Part shown: piece after piece, positions 9,028 through 16,704 of the stretch
Numbering within the stretch: position 1 is the stretch's first letter
Layout: each line of letters begins with the position of its first letter
NCBI GenBank assembly: GCA_934481355.1
Contig: CAKSPH010000002.1
Location: forward strand, 68,169-132,168
Source: an uncultured Oscillospiraceae bacterium
Lineage (GTDB): Bacteria; Bacillota; Clostridia; Oscillospirales; Ruminococcaceae
Length of the DNA: 64,000 bases
Direction of reading: 5' to 3'
Notes under the pieces: generated by a model
What the model saw: the letters and a program-made list of their open reading frames with translations, nothing else
The model's database searches: none
What the model was told of the DNA's origin: nothing
Made by a program: the position numbers and the translations under genes

Positions 9028-9703
9028 AGCCCATAAGCCCGATGGCTTCCTTGGCGGCGGCCTGCTCGGCTTCCTTTTTGCTCTGCCCGGAGCCGGTGCC
9101 GATGCTCTGACCGTTCAGCATTACCTCCGCTGTAAAGGTCTTGTGGTGAGCCTCGCCCTCTTCCTCCGTCACCTCGTAGGAAACGCGCTCCTCGGGATTC
9201 TGCTGGATTATCTCCTGAAGAATGGTCTTGTAGTCGCCGAGCTTCACCTTACCGCTCCTTATCGCCTCGATGGAAGGCACGAACCGCATGATGAACGCCT
9301 TAGCCTCGTCCATTCCTCCGTCAAGGAATATCGCGGCGATAAGCGCCTCGAAAGCGTCCGCCAGAATGGAGCGCCGCTCCCTGCCGCCGGTCATCTCCTC
9401 GCCCTTGCCGAGCAGGATATAATCGCCGAGGGAAATGCGCTTCGCAAAGTTGTACAGCGAATTCTCGCAAACGATGGAGGCTCGCAGCTTTGTAAGCCCG
9501 CCCTCCGGCACGGTGGTCATATTCGTGAAGAGATAGAGCGATACCGTTATCTGGAGCACGCTGTCCCCGAGGAACTCCAGCCGCTCGTTGCTGCCGTTGT
9601 TCTTTCCGCCGGAGTAGCTGGAATGGGTCATGGCGCCGCGCAGAAGCGACTTGTCCTTAAAGGCGTAGCCTATTGCCTGTTCAAGCTGACTGAATTCCGA
9701 CAT
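9014..9703 (-). CDS. rnc: Ribonuclease III
   Basis: A 229-residue double-strand-specific endoribonuclease. The signature NERLEFLGDS at residues 39-48 carries the catalytic E43 and D47, and a second acidic pair lies in DAFEALIAAIFLDGG. A C-terminal double-stranded RNA-binding domain ends in the conserved SKKEAEQAAAKEAI. It processes rRNA precursors and structured mRNAs. AGAGGATTGAT precedes the ATG. It directly follows plsX with one base between; the acpP gene found between these two in many bacteria is absent here. Confidence 0.97.
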   Translation of the reverse strand: MSEFSQLEQAIGYAFKDKSLLRGAMTHSSYSGGKNNGSNERLEFLGDSVLQITVSLYLFTNMTTVPEGGLTKLRASIVCENSLYNFAKRISLGDYILLGKGEEMTGGRERRSILADAFEALIAAIFLDGGMDEAKAFIMRFVPSIEAIRSGKVKLGDYKTILQEIIQQNPEERVSYEVTEEEGEAHHKTFTAEVMLNGQSIGTGSGQSKKEAEQAAAKEAIGLMGYETD

Positions 9704-9704
9704 A

Positions 9705-10718
9705 TCAATCCTCTTCCTTCACCCCGAGAGCCGCGATGGCGCTCGTCATTTCTTCGATAGCGTTCTTTTCAACGAACATCTTCGCCTGCCTGAAAGCGCC
9801 GAGGAAAGCCACCGCGTCGGAGCTTCCGTGCGCCTTGAACACCGGCTTTGACGTGCCCAGCAGCGGCGACCCGCCGATGGTCTTGTAGTCGAGCTGCTTA
9901 GCGATGTCGCCGAGCTGCTTCTTCACGCACAGCGCGCCTATCTTCGTCTTGAGATTCGCGTAGAACATGGATTTCAGCGACTGCTTCATGAGTATCCCCA
10001 TGCCCTCGCAGGCTTTCAGGAACACGTTTCCGGTGAAGCCGTCCGTTACCAGCACGTCCACCTTGCCGACGGGGGCGTCGCGCCCCTCCACATAGCCGAC
10101 GAAGTTGATGGACGGCGTATTCCTGAGGAGCTTCACGGTCTCGTGCTCGAGCTCGCGTCCCTTTTCCTCCTCGGTGCCGATGTTCAACAGACCTACCCTG
10201 GGCTTCCCGATTCCCATGGTCTTTTCCATGAAAATGCTGCCGAGCACCGCGAACTGCTGGAGCATTTCGGGTCTGCACTCGAGGTTCGCGCCGCCGTCTA
10301 TGACGCTGTATCTTCCCCCGCCAAGGCAGGGCATCAGCGGAACCAGGGCGGTCCTCTTGACGCCCTTTATGCGCTTTTCGACCATCGTGCCGCCGACGAC
10401 TATCGCGGCGGTGCTTCCGGCGCTGATGAACGCATCAGCGTTGCCGTCCGCCAGGTAGTACAGCGCCTTTCCCATGGAGGTCCCGGAGTTCTCCTTGATA
10501 ACGGATTTCGGAGCGTCCTCCGTGGTAATAACTCCCTGGGCGGGAACAATCTCAATGTGGCTGTCCGAGATATCCAGAGCCTTCATGCGCTCCATGAGCG
10601 TCTTTTCATCGCCTGTGACCGCGATATCTATTCCGAGCTCCCTGACTGCGAGAGCCGCGCCTTTGAGCACCTCGTCCGGGGCGTTGTCGCCGCCGAAGCC
10701 GTCTATTACAATCTTCAT
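9705..10718 (-). CDS. plsX: Phosphate acyltransferase PlsX
   Basis: A 337-residue enzyme that makes acyl-phosphate from acyl-ACP for phospholipid synthesis by PlsY/PlsC. It begins MKIVIDGFGGDNAPDEVLKG, the conserved family start, with later motifs ISAGSTAA and VTDGFTGNVFLK. I chose the second of two adjacent ATG codons because it has the better distance to AGGTGAT; the first, at 10721, is possible. It sits between trmFO and rnc in the long operon. Confidence 0.96.
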   Translation of the reverse strand: MKIVIDGFGGDNAPDEVLKGAALAVRELGIDIAVTGDEKTLMERMKALDISDSHIEIVPAQGVITTEDAPKSVIKENSGTSMGKALYYLADGNADAFISAGSTAAIVVGGTMVEKRIKGVKRTALVPLMPCLGGGRYSVIDGGANLECRPEMLQQFAVLGSIFMEKTMGIGKPRVGLLNIGTEEEKGRELEHETVKLLRNTPSINFVGYVEGRDAPVGKVDVLVTDGFTGNVFLKACEGMGILMKQSLKSMFYANLKTKIGALCVKKQLGDIAKQLDYKTIGGSPLLGTSKPVFKAHGSSDAVAFLGAFRQAKMFVEKNAIEEMTSAIAALGVKEED

Positions 10719-10736
10719 CATATCACCTATGTATCC

Positions 10737-12047
10737 TTACTCTGCCAGCGCCCTGTCAAGAGCCGCGAGGGAACGCTCCGCAAGGGCGCCGTAGCGCTCC
10801 TGCTTGCCCTTTATCACTCTGTCAAGGCCGGGCAGTATGCCCATATTGCTTGCCATCGGCTGGAAATCCACCACGGTAGGGTCGCTGATGTAGCTGCACA
10901 GCGCGCCAAGCATGGTCTCCGGCGGGAGCGTCAGCGGCTCCTTTCCGGAAAGCCTGTCGGCAAGCGCCCGTCCCGCGATTATCCCGGATGCGGCGCTCTC
11001 AACGTAGCCCTCAACTCCGGTAATCTGACCGCCGAAAAACAGGTTGTCCGAGCCCCTCAGCATGAACCATCTGTCCAGATGGCGCGGGCTGTCGATGAAC
11101 GTGTTCCTGTGCATTACGCCGTAGCGCACGAATTCCGCGTTTTCAAGCCCGGGTATCATCGAGAACACCCGCTTCTGCTCGCCGAATTTCAGGTTGGTCT
11201 GGAATCCCACGAGATTGTACATCGTGCCGGAGCGGTTCTCCTTCCTGAGCTGAACCGCCGCAAACGGGCGCTTTCCCGTCCTCGGGTCGGTTAGCCCCAC
11301 CGGCTTCATACAGCCGTAGCGCACGCTCTCAAAGCCGCGCTTTGCTAGGACCTCCACCGGCATACAGCCCTCGAACACCTTCATTCCCGCGGATTCCTCC
11401 GGGCGGTCGAACTCCTTTAACGGAGCGCTCTCGGCGGTCACCAGCGCGTCATAGAACGCCTGATACTCGTCCCTGTCCATCGGGCAGTTGACGTAATCCG
11501 CCTCGCCCTTGTCGTATCTCGTCTGGAAGAAAGCCCTGCTGAAATCAATGCTGTCAGCCGCCACGATGGGAGCCGCCGCGTCATAGAAGCTCAGCCCCTC
11601 GCCGCACACGCCGCGTATCTTCTCCGCAAGCGCGTCGGAAGTAAGCGGTCCCGTGCAGACCACCGCGTTTCTCTCCGGAAGCTCCGTGACCTCCCCGCTG
11701 ATAACGCGGATATTCGGGAAGCTCCTTACTATCCTCGTCACCTCGTCGGAGAACTCCGTACGGTTGACCGCAAGGGCTCCCCCGGCGGGCACGGCGGTCT
11801 TTTCCGCCGCTTCCAGAATAACGGAGCCGAAGCGCCGCATTTCCTCCTTCAGGAGTCCGCAGGCGCTCTCGGGTCTTGCGGCTTTCAGGGAGTTGGAGCA
11901 CACCAGCTCCGCGAAGCCCTGATAATGGTGCGCCGGGGAGTACTTCTCCGGCTTCATCTCATGAAGCTCCACATCGAAGCCCCTGCGCGCAAGCTGTACA
12001 GCCGCCTCGCAGCCCGCAAGCCCTGCGCCGATAACCTTAACCGTCAT
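10737..12047 (-). CDS. trmFO: tRNA (uracil-54-C5)-methyltransferase, folate-dependent
   Basis: A 436-residue FAD protein of the TrmFO/GidA-like family. The N-terminal dinucleotide-binding motif GAGLAGCEAA lies at residues 7-16, and PAHHYQGFAELVCSN and the MGALYSY-like C-terminal part (here LGALCSYIS) are family hallmarks. It methylates U54 in the T-loop of tRNA using methylene-tetrahydrofolate and FADH2, the usual route in Firmicutes. The ATG at 12047 overlaps the 3' end of topA by 11 bases; an upstream in-frame ATG at 12077 is deeper inside topA and less likely. Confidence 0.96.
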   Translation of the reverse strand: MTVKVIGAGLAGCEAAVQLARRGFDVELHEMKPEKYSPAHHYQGFAELVCSNSLKAARPESACGLLKEEMRRFGSVILEAAEKTAVPAGGALAVNRTEFSDEVTRIVRSFPNIRVISGEVTELPERNAVVCTGPLTSDALAEKIRGVCGEGLSFYDAAAPIVAADSIDFSRAFFQTRYDKGEADYVNCPMDRDEYQAFYDALVTAESAPLKEFDRPEESAGMKVFEGCMPVEVLAKRGFESVRYGCMKPVGLTDPRTGKRPFAAVQLRKENRSGTMYNLVGFQTNLKFGEQKRVFSMIPGLENAEFVRYGVMHRNTFIDSPRHLDRWFMLRGSDNLFFGGQITGVEGYVESAASGIIAGRALADRLSGKEPLTLPPETMLGALCSYISDPTVVDFQPMASNMGILPGLDRVIKGKQERYGALAERSLAALDRALAE

Positions 12048-14151
12048 TATTCTTGTCCTTATTGTCTGCGCCGTCAAGAGGCCGCTCGTAGCCGCAGCCC
12101 TCCTTTGCGCAGTATATCTTGCCCATTCGTCCGGGCTTCTTGAACAGCGAAGCGCCGCACTGCGGACATTTTTCCTCTATCGGCAGATCCCACGTCATGA
12201 AGTTGCAGTTCTGATAATCCTCGCAGCCGTAGAACGGCTTGCCCTTCTTGGATTTCTTCGCCAGCATCTTCTTGCCGCAGCGCGGACAGCTGCCCTTTGT
12301 TTCCGTAACTATCTTCTTGGTGAACTTGCACTCCGGGAATCCGCTGCACCCGAGGAACTTTCCGAAAGGTCCTATCTTGATGACCATGGGCTTGCCGCAT
12401 TCCTCGCAGATAACGTCCGTGGGCTCGTCGGGGACCTTGACGCGCTTGCCCTCCATGTCGCTCTCAGCTTTTTCGAGTGTCTTTGCGAACCCGTCGTAGA
12501 ACTTCCGGAGGACTTCCACCCAGTTCCTGGTGCCGTGCTCGATATCATCGAGCGAGGTTTCCATCTTCGCCGTGAATTTCACGTCAACGATGTTGTTGAA
12601 GTGGTCTTTCAGCAGCTCGGTTATCACCTCGCCGAGGGCGGTGGGCCTGAGCTGGTTTCCCTGCTCTCTCTCCACATAGTGGCGGTCGAGTATCGTGGAG
12701 ATAGTCGGCGCGTAGGTGGACGGTCTGCCGATTCCGTTTTCCTCAAGTTCCTTGATGAGGGAGGCTTCGTTGTATCTTGCCGGCGGCTGGGTGAAGTGCT
12801 GATTCCCGAGGACTTCCCGGGCGGTGAGCTTCTCGCCCTTTTCCAGCTTCGGCAGTGCGCCGGTCTGCTCTCCGTCGGCGTCCCTGGTCTCCTCGTACAG
12901 CTTGGTGAAGCCGTCGAATTTCACGGAGTATCCGCTGCTCTTGAACAGGCAGCCCGCCGCAGTGATGTCGGCGGCGACCGTGTCGAGCACCGCATTCTGC
13001 ATCTGGCTCGCCATGAAGCGCTCCCATATCAGCTTATACAGCTTGTACTGGTCGCTTGAAAGCGAAGCCCTGACCTTTTCCGGCGTAAGGCTCACAGTGG
13101 TGGGACGTATCGCCTCATGCGCGTCCTGCGCGTTGTTCTTGGACTTGAACGTCCTCGGCTTCTCCGGGAGGTACTCCGCGCCGTACATCTCCTTTATCAG
13201 GTCGGCGGCGGCAGCCTTTGCCTCATCGGAGATCCTCAGCGAGTCGGTTCTCATGTAGGTGATAAGACCCACAGCGCCCATACCCGCAACATCGATACCT
13301 TCGTACAGCTCCTGAGCCGCTTTCATGGTGCGGCGGGACTGGAAGGAATACCGGCGGCTCGCCTCCTGCTGAAGCGTGGAGGTGGTGAACGGCGGCGCCG
13401 GCTGCTTCTTGCGCTGGGACTTCTTCAGCCCGGTGACAACGAACTCCGCGCCCTCCAGCCTTTTCAGGAGCTTGTCGGCTTCCTCCCTGCTGGAAATGGC
13501 TATTTTTTCTCCGTCTACCTCCGCAAGCTTCGCCGGGAAAGCCCTCTTTGATGAGGATGCCAGCAGCTTAGCGTCAACGCTCCAGTATTCCTGCGAAACG
13601 AAGCTGCGGATCTCATTCTCGCGGTCAACGATGATACGCACCGCAACGGACTGCACGCGTCCGGCAGAGAGTCCGCGGCGGACTTTCTTCCAGAGGAACG
13701 GCGACAGCTTGTATCCCACGATCCTGTCGAGGATACGTCTTGCCTGCTGTGCGTCAACGATGTTGGTATCAATGCAGCGCGGCGTGTTCATTCCGTTCTG
13801 CACGCCGGTCCTGGTTATCTCGTTGAACGTCACGCGGACAGGAGCCTTCTCGTCAATTCCGAGGAGGTGCGACAGGTGCCATGCGATGGCCTCTCCCTCT
13901 CTGTCCGGGTCGGTGGCGAGGTAAACGATATCGCTTGCCCTAGCGTGCTTTTTCAGCTCTTTTATCACGTCCGCCTTGTCCTTCATATTGATGTACTGCG
14001 GCGCGAAGTCATGCTCCACGTCAACACCCAGCTTGGACTTAGGCAGGTCTATTATATGTCCGGTGGAGGCTATTACATCATAGCCCTCGCCGAGATACTT
14101 CTTAACGGTCTTCGCCTTGGACGGAGACTCGAGTATTACAAGGTGCGGCAC
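12037..14151 (-). CDS. topA: DNA topoisomerase I
   Basis: A 704-residue type IA topoisomerase that relaxes negative supercoils. The Toprim domain at the N-terminus has DPDREGE at residues 81-87, and the catalytic tyrosine is Y299 in LITYMRTDS. The C-terminus carries three four-cysteine zinc-ribbon repeats (CEECGKPM, CPRCGKKM and CPQCGASL openings). The start codon is GTG at 14151 with GGGGGAA upstream. It is the first gene of the twelve-gene operon; a plausible promoter lies at 14199-14228. Confidence 0.97.
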   Translation of the reverse strand: MPHLVILESPSKAKTVKKYLGEGYDVIASTGHIIDLPKSKLGVDVEHDFAPQYINMKDKADVIKELKKHARASDIVYLATDPDREGEAIAWHLSHLLGIDEKAPVRVTFNEITRTGVQNGMNTPRCIDTNIVDAQQARRILDRIVGYKLSPFLWKKVRRGLSAGRVQSVAVRIIVDRENEIRSFVSQEYWSVDAKLLASSSKRAFPAKLAEVDGEKIAISSREEADKLLKRLEGAEFVVTGLKKSQRKKQPAPPFTTSTLQQEASRRYSFQSRRTMKAAQELYEGIDVAGMGAVGLITYMRTDSLRISDEAKAAAADLIKEMYGAEYLPEKPRTFKSKNNAQDAHEAIRPTTVSLTPEKVRASLSSDQYKLYKLIWERFMASQMQNAVLDTVAADITAAGCLFKSSGYSVKFDGFTKLYEETRDADGEQTGALPKLEKGEKLTAREVLGNQHFTQPPARYNEASLIKELEENGIGRPSTYAPTISTILDRHYVEREQGNQLRPTALGEVITELLKDHFNNIVDVKFTAKMETSLDDIEHGTRNWVEVLRKFYDGFAKTLEKAESDMEGKRVKVPDEPTDVICEECGKPMVIKIGPFGKFLGCSGFPECKFTKKIVTETKGSCPRCGKKMLAKKSKKGKPFYGCEDYQNCNFMTWDLPIEEKCPQCGASLFKKPGRMGKIYCAKEGCGYERPLDGADNKDKNNDG

Positions 14152-14198
14152 AAAGGTTCCCCCTATTTTTATTTTTGGCAGCGTGCGCGTTTTCCGCG

Positions 14199-14228
14199 CT
14201 TATAGTTTGCCCATACGGGCTGATTCAA
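14199..14228 (-). promoter_or_regulatory. Probable topA operon promoter
   Basis: On the minus strand TTGAAT (14223-14228) and TATAAG (14199-14204) are 18 bp apart, about 50 nt upstream of the topA GTG. It is less consensus-like than the other promoters in the window. Confidence 0.45.
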
Positions 14229-14269
14229 GACATCGCAAAGCCGAAAGCTGTCTTATGGTTTTGCGCTGT

Positions 14270-14290
14270 CTGCTGTAAAATATACAGCAG
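14270..14290. repeat. Hairpin CTGCTGTA/TACAGCAG next to the repeat element
   Basis: A perfect 8-bp inverted repeat with a 5-base loop, three bases outside the left end of the repeat element at 14294. It may belong to an older or larger copy of that element. Confidence 0.5.
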
Positions 14291-14293
14291 AAT

Positions 14294-14470
14294 TAGGGCA
14301 ACACCGCACAATTACCGCCTGACGTCTTTGCCGCACGCTTGCTTGCATCTTTTTCGTCATATTGCACAACTTTCGCTTGACAGGCGTCAGCCTGTCTGCG
14401 CTCAATTTGTACAATCTGACAAAAAATCTGCGGCGCAATCGCACGACAATAATTATGCGGTATTGCCTTA
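14294..14470. repeat. MITE-like element with 21-bp terminal inverted repeats
   Basis: A 177-bp non-coding stretch bounded by inverted repeats: TAGGGCAACACCGCACAATT at the left (14294-14314) and its near-complement at the right (14450-14470), 18 of 21 positions matching. Inside lies a perfect GACAGGC-GTCA-GCCTGTC hairpin (14379-14396). A short reading frame crosses it on the minus strand but has no ribosome-binding site and no domain. The right end is one base from the stop codon of the RNA methyltransferase gene. No transposase is present, so it would be non-autonomous. Confidence 0.65.
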
Positions 14471-14471
14471 G

Positions 14472-15242
14472 TTATTTTTTCGAAAGCTCCCAGAGGATTA
14501 TCGCGGCTGCGGCGGCTGCGTTGAGAGATTCCGCGCCGGAGATTGGGATATACACCGCCCCGGTGCAGAGCTTTGCCGCCTCAGGAGAAACTCCCCTGCC
14601 CTCGCTGCCGATGACCACTGCGGAGCGCTCCGGGAACTCTGTCTCCCCGAGCTTCTGGGCGGTTTTGTCCAGCATCGCCCCGTAAACGGAGAATCCGCGC
14701 CCTTTCAGGGATGGGATAAGCTCCGTCATCTCCCCGCAGACGCAGGGAAGCCTGAGCGCGCTGCCCATCGAAGCGCGCAGCGTTTTCGGAGCCCATATGT
14801 CCGCGCAGTCCGGCGAAAGCAGCGCCCCGCCGAAACCGAGAGCCTCCGCCGTGCGGATTATCGTCCCGACGTTGCCGGGGTCCTGAACTCCGTCAAGCAG
14901 CACCAGCCTTGAAGCCCCGGAAAGCTCCGGCTTTGCGGCAGGCTTTTCAGCCAGCGCAAACAGCCCCTGCGGAGCCCTGGTATCTGAAATATATTCCGCG
15001 ATATCGCCGGATATCACAGCCAGCTCCCCCGCCTGAGCCATAGCCCCGGCGGTCTGCGGGTACTTCTCCAGCGCCTTTTCGGTCGCCATTGCTGAGATTA
15101 TGCGGAATCCCCCGGCTGCAAGCTCCCCGCAGAGGTGATCGCCCTCGACGGCGAAAACGCCCTCGCTGTCGCGCAGGCTCTTGTCCCGCAGCGTCTCGCG
15201 GAAGCGCTTCACGGCGTCGTTTTTTCTTGAAGTTATGGTCAT
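14472..15242 (-). CDS. SpoU/TrmH-family RNA 2'-O-methyltransferase
   Basis: A 256-residue SPOUT methyltransferase. The N-terminal substrate-binding part (FAVEGDHLCGELA region) resembles the SpoU_sub_bind domain. The C-terminal knotted domain shows the three conserved motifs: LLDGVQDPGNVGTIIRTAEA, VIGSEGRGVS and IPISGAESLNAAAAAAI. It methylates a ribose in rRNA or tRNA; the exact site cannot be told from sequence. The gene lies behind the rplT terminator, so it may be expressed by read-through or from an internal promoter. Its stop codon abuts the repeat element. Confidence 0.9.
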   Translation of the reverse strand: MTITSRKNDAVKRFRETLRDKSLRDSEGVFAVEGDHLCGELAAGGFRIISAMATEKALEKYPQTAGAMAQAGELAVISGDIAEYISDTRAPQGLFALAEKPAAKPELSGASRLVLLDGVQDPGNVGTIIRTAEALGFGGALLSPDCADIWAPKTLRASMGSALRLPCVCGEMTELIPSLKGRGFSVYGAMLDKTAQKLGETEFPERSAVVIGSEGRGVSPEAAKLCTGAVYIPISGAESLNAAAAAAIILWELSKK

Positions 15243-15269
15243 CGGAGAATACCCCCTACATAGCGAAAA

Positions 15270-15298
15270 ATCTCACGTCCCGGAACAGAACGTGAGAT
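15270..15298 (-). terminator. Terminator of the infC-rpmI-rplT operon
   Basis: A 9-bp perfect stem (ATCTCACGT with ACGTGAGAT) followed on the minus strand by TTTTTCGC, ten bases after the rplT stop codon. Confidence 0.85.
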
Positions 15299-15308
15299 AT
15301 CTTCACGA

Positions 15309-15662
15309 TTAAAGCGCTGCCTTAGCCTTCTCTGTCAGTGCAGTGAAGCCTGCTGCGTCATTGATAGCGATTTCGGAAAGCATCTTTCTGTTCAGAGTGA
15401 TGTTTGCCTTCTTCAGACCGTTCATGAAGGTGGAGTAGTTCATACCATTAGCCTTGCAAGCAGCGGAGATTCTGGTGATCCAGAGCTTTCTGAAATCTCT
15501 CTTCTTGAGTCTTCTGCCGATGTAAGCATACTGACCGGACTTCCATACGGCTTCCTTAGCGGTCTTGAAAAGTCTGCTCTTGCCGCCCCAGTAGCCCTTT
15601 GCCAGCTTTAATGTTCTATTTCTTCTCTTGCGAGTTGCGAGTGCGCCCTTTACGCGTGCCAT
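15309..15662 (-). CDS. rplT: 50S ribosomal protein L20
   Basis: A 117-residue basic protein beginning [19 protein letters not shown], with the typical RNA-binding arm and the C-terminal globular domain. L20 is an early assembly protein of the 50S subunit. In Firmicutes and proteobacteria it also represses its own operon at the RNA level, which matters here because the infC leader has an attenuator. It is the last gene of infC-rpmI-rplT and is followed by a terminator. Confidence 0.98.
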   Translation of the reverse strand: MARVKGALATRKRRNRTLKLAKGYWGGKSRLFKTAKEAVWKSGQYAYIGRRLKKRDFRKLWITRISAACKANGMNYSTFMNGLKKANITLNRKMLSEIAINDAAGFTALTEKAKAAL

Positions 15663-15714
15663 GTTACATTACCTCCTGTTATTTTTGTCTGCGGACTTAT
15701 TCCGCAAATTCAGA

Positions 15715-15912
15715 TTATTTGTACGGAATAAGGCTCTTTACAGCAGCTACGTTGGTAACGTCTGCGTATGCGCCTGCGCGTAAGCCTCTCTTGCGCTTGG
15801 TGGACTTCTTGGTAAGGATGTGGCGTCTGTTGGTGTGACCCATCTTGACCATACCGTTCTTTGTCAGCTTGAAGCGCTTCTTCGCTCCGCTGTGAGTTTT
15901 GATCTTAGGCAT
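15715..15912 (-). CDS. rpmI: 50S ribosomal protein L35
   Basis: A 65-residue very basic protein beginning [17 protein letters not shown], the L35 signature. The ATG at 15912 is chosen over one nine codons upstream because AAGGAGG lies at the correct distance before it. It sits between infC and rplT, the universal order. Confidence 0.98.
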   Translation of the reverse strand: MPKIKTHSGAKKRFKLTKNGMVKMGHTNRRHILTKKSTKRKRGLRAGAYADVTNVAAVKSLIPYK

Positions 15913-15986
15913 TTTGTTATCCTCCTTGAGATTTTTCATTAAAGTGCGCCTTCCGCCGGAAGCGGCGGCAGTGCTCAGCGCTTGTC

Positions 15987-16502
15987 TTACTTCTTGGGGC
16001 TCAGCACTATCGCGTAGTTCTTGCCCTCAAGCTTGGACGGCTTTTCAGATCCGCCGTACTCTGAAACGGCATCGAGGAATCTCTTCATAAGATCCTCGCT
16101 GAGGTTCATGTGAGAAAGCTCTCTCGCACGTCTGAAGCGTATGGTGACCTTTACCTTGTCGCCGTTCTGGAGGAACTTGATGCAGTTCTTGACCTTGATG
16201 TTGAAGTCGTTGGTGTCGATGTTGAGCGACATCTTGATCTCCTTCACCTCTGCCTGCTTCTGGTTCTTCCTGGCTTCCTTCTCCCTCTTGGTCTGCTCAA
16301 AACGATACTTTCCGAAATCCATGATCCGGCAGACCGGTGGAGCTGCCGTGGGAGCTATGAGCACCAAGTCGAGATCTGCCTCGATCGCCTTTGCAAGCGC
16401 GTCCGCAGTCGCCATAATGCCGAGCTGTTCGCCGTCTGCACCGATGACTCTTACTTCCTTTTCCCGGATATCCTCGTTGATGAGCTGTTCTTTCGTGCCG
16501 AT
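15987..16502 (-). CDS. infC: Translation initiation factor IF-3
   Basis: A 171-residue IF-3 with both domains: [21 protein letters not shown] at the N-terminus, [16 protein letters not shown] at the linker, and [15 protein letters not shown] in the C-domain. It binds the 30S subunit and checks the initiator tRNA-codon pair. No ATG or GTG lies at the expected start. The best candidate is ATC at 16502, nine bases after an AGGCGG Shine-Dalgarno, giving the usual family length; infC is known for rare start codons that allow autocontrol. An upstream GTG at 16565 lies inside the leader terminator and is unlikely. Confidence 0.93.
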   Translation of the reverse strand: MGTKEQLINEDIREKEVRVIGADGEQLGIMATADALAKAIEADLDLVLIAPTAAPPVCRIMDFGKYRFEQTKREKEARKNQKQAEVKEIKMSLNIDTNDFNIKVKNCIKFLQNGDKVKVTIRFRRARELSHMNLSEDLMKRFLDAVSEYGGSEKPSKLEGKNYAIVLSPKK

Positions 16503-16669
16503 ATCAAAGCACCGCCTTTCCTTATTCAGTCTGAGCTGTGAAATAAAATAAGCGTGAGTACACACTACTCACGCTTAACTGAAACGCCCGCGGGCTTATT
16601 CTCATTAAACGACCGCGCCTGACAGACTTAACGCCGGCGGGTGAGAGTGTGGTGGCTCTGCTTTATTAC
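16503..16669 (-). promoter_or_regulatory. infC leader with terminator/antiterminator (L20-leader-like)
   Basis: The predicted 5' leader is about 167 nt. It contains an 11-bp perfect terminator hairpin (16550-16576; AAGCGTGAGTA, loop GTGTG, then ATTTTATTT) 48 bases before infC. An upstream segment, CACACTCTCAC (16641-16651), can pair with the 5' arm and loop of that hairpin (GTGAGTAGTGTG, one bulged base), forming an exclusive antiterminator. A GCCCGCGGGC self-complementary stretch lies between them. This is the layout known for Firmicutes L20 leaders, in which L20 favours termination; assignment to that class is inference. Confidence 0.75.
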
Positions 16670-16675
16670 CTTGCT

Positions 16676-16704
16676 ATTATACACCATTCTTCCAGCTTTG
16701 TCAA
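16676..16704 (-). promoter_or_regulatory. Consensus promoter of infC-rpmI-rplT
   Basis: TTGACA (16699-16704) and TATAAT (16676-16681), 17 bp apart on the minus strand. The -35 box overlaps the TGA stop codon of the upstream EAL gene. Confidence 0.88.

Noticed and set aside
14253..14444. 63-codon minus-strand frame inside the repeat element
   Set aside because: No Shine-Dalgarno and no recognisable domain; it crosses a bounded repeat and is best seen as a chance frame.
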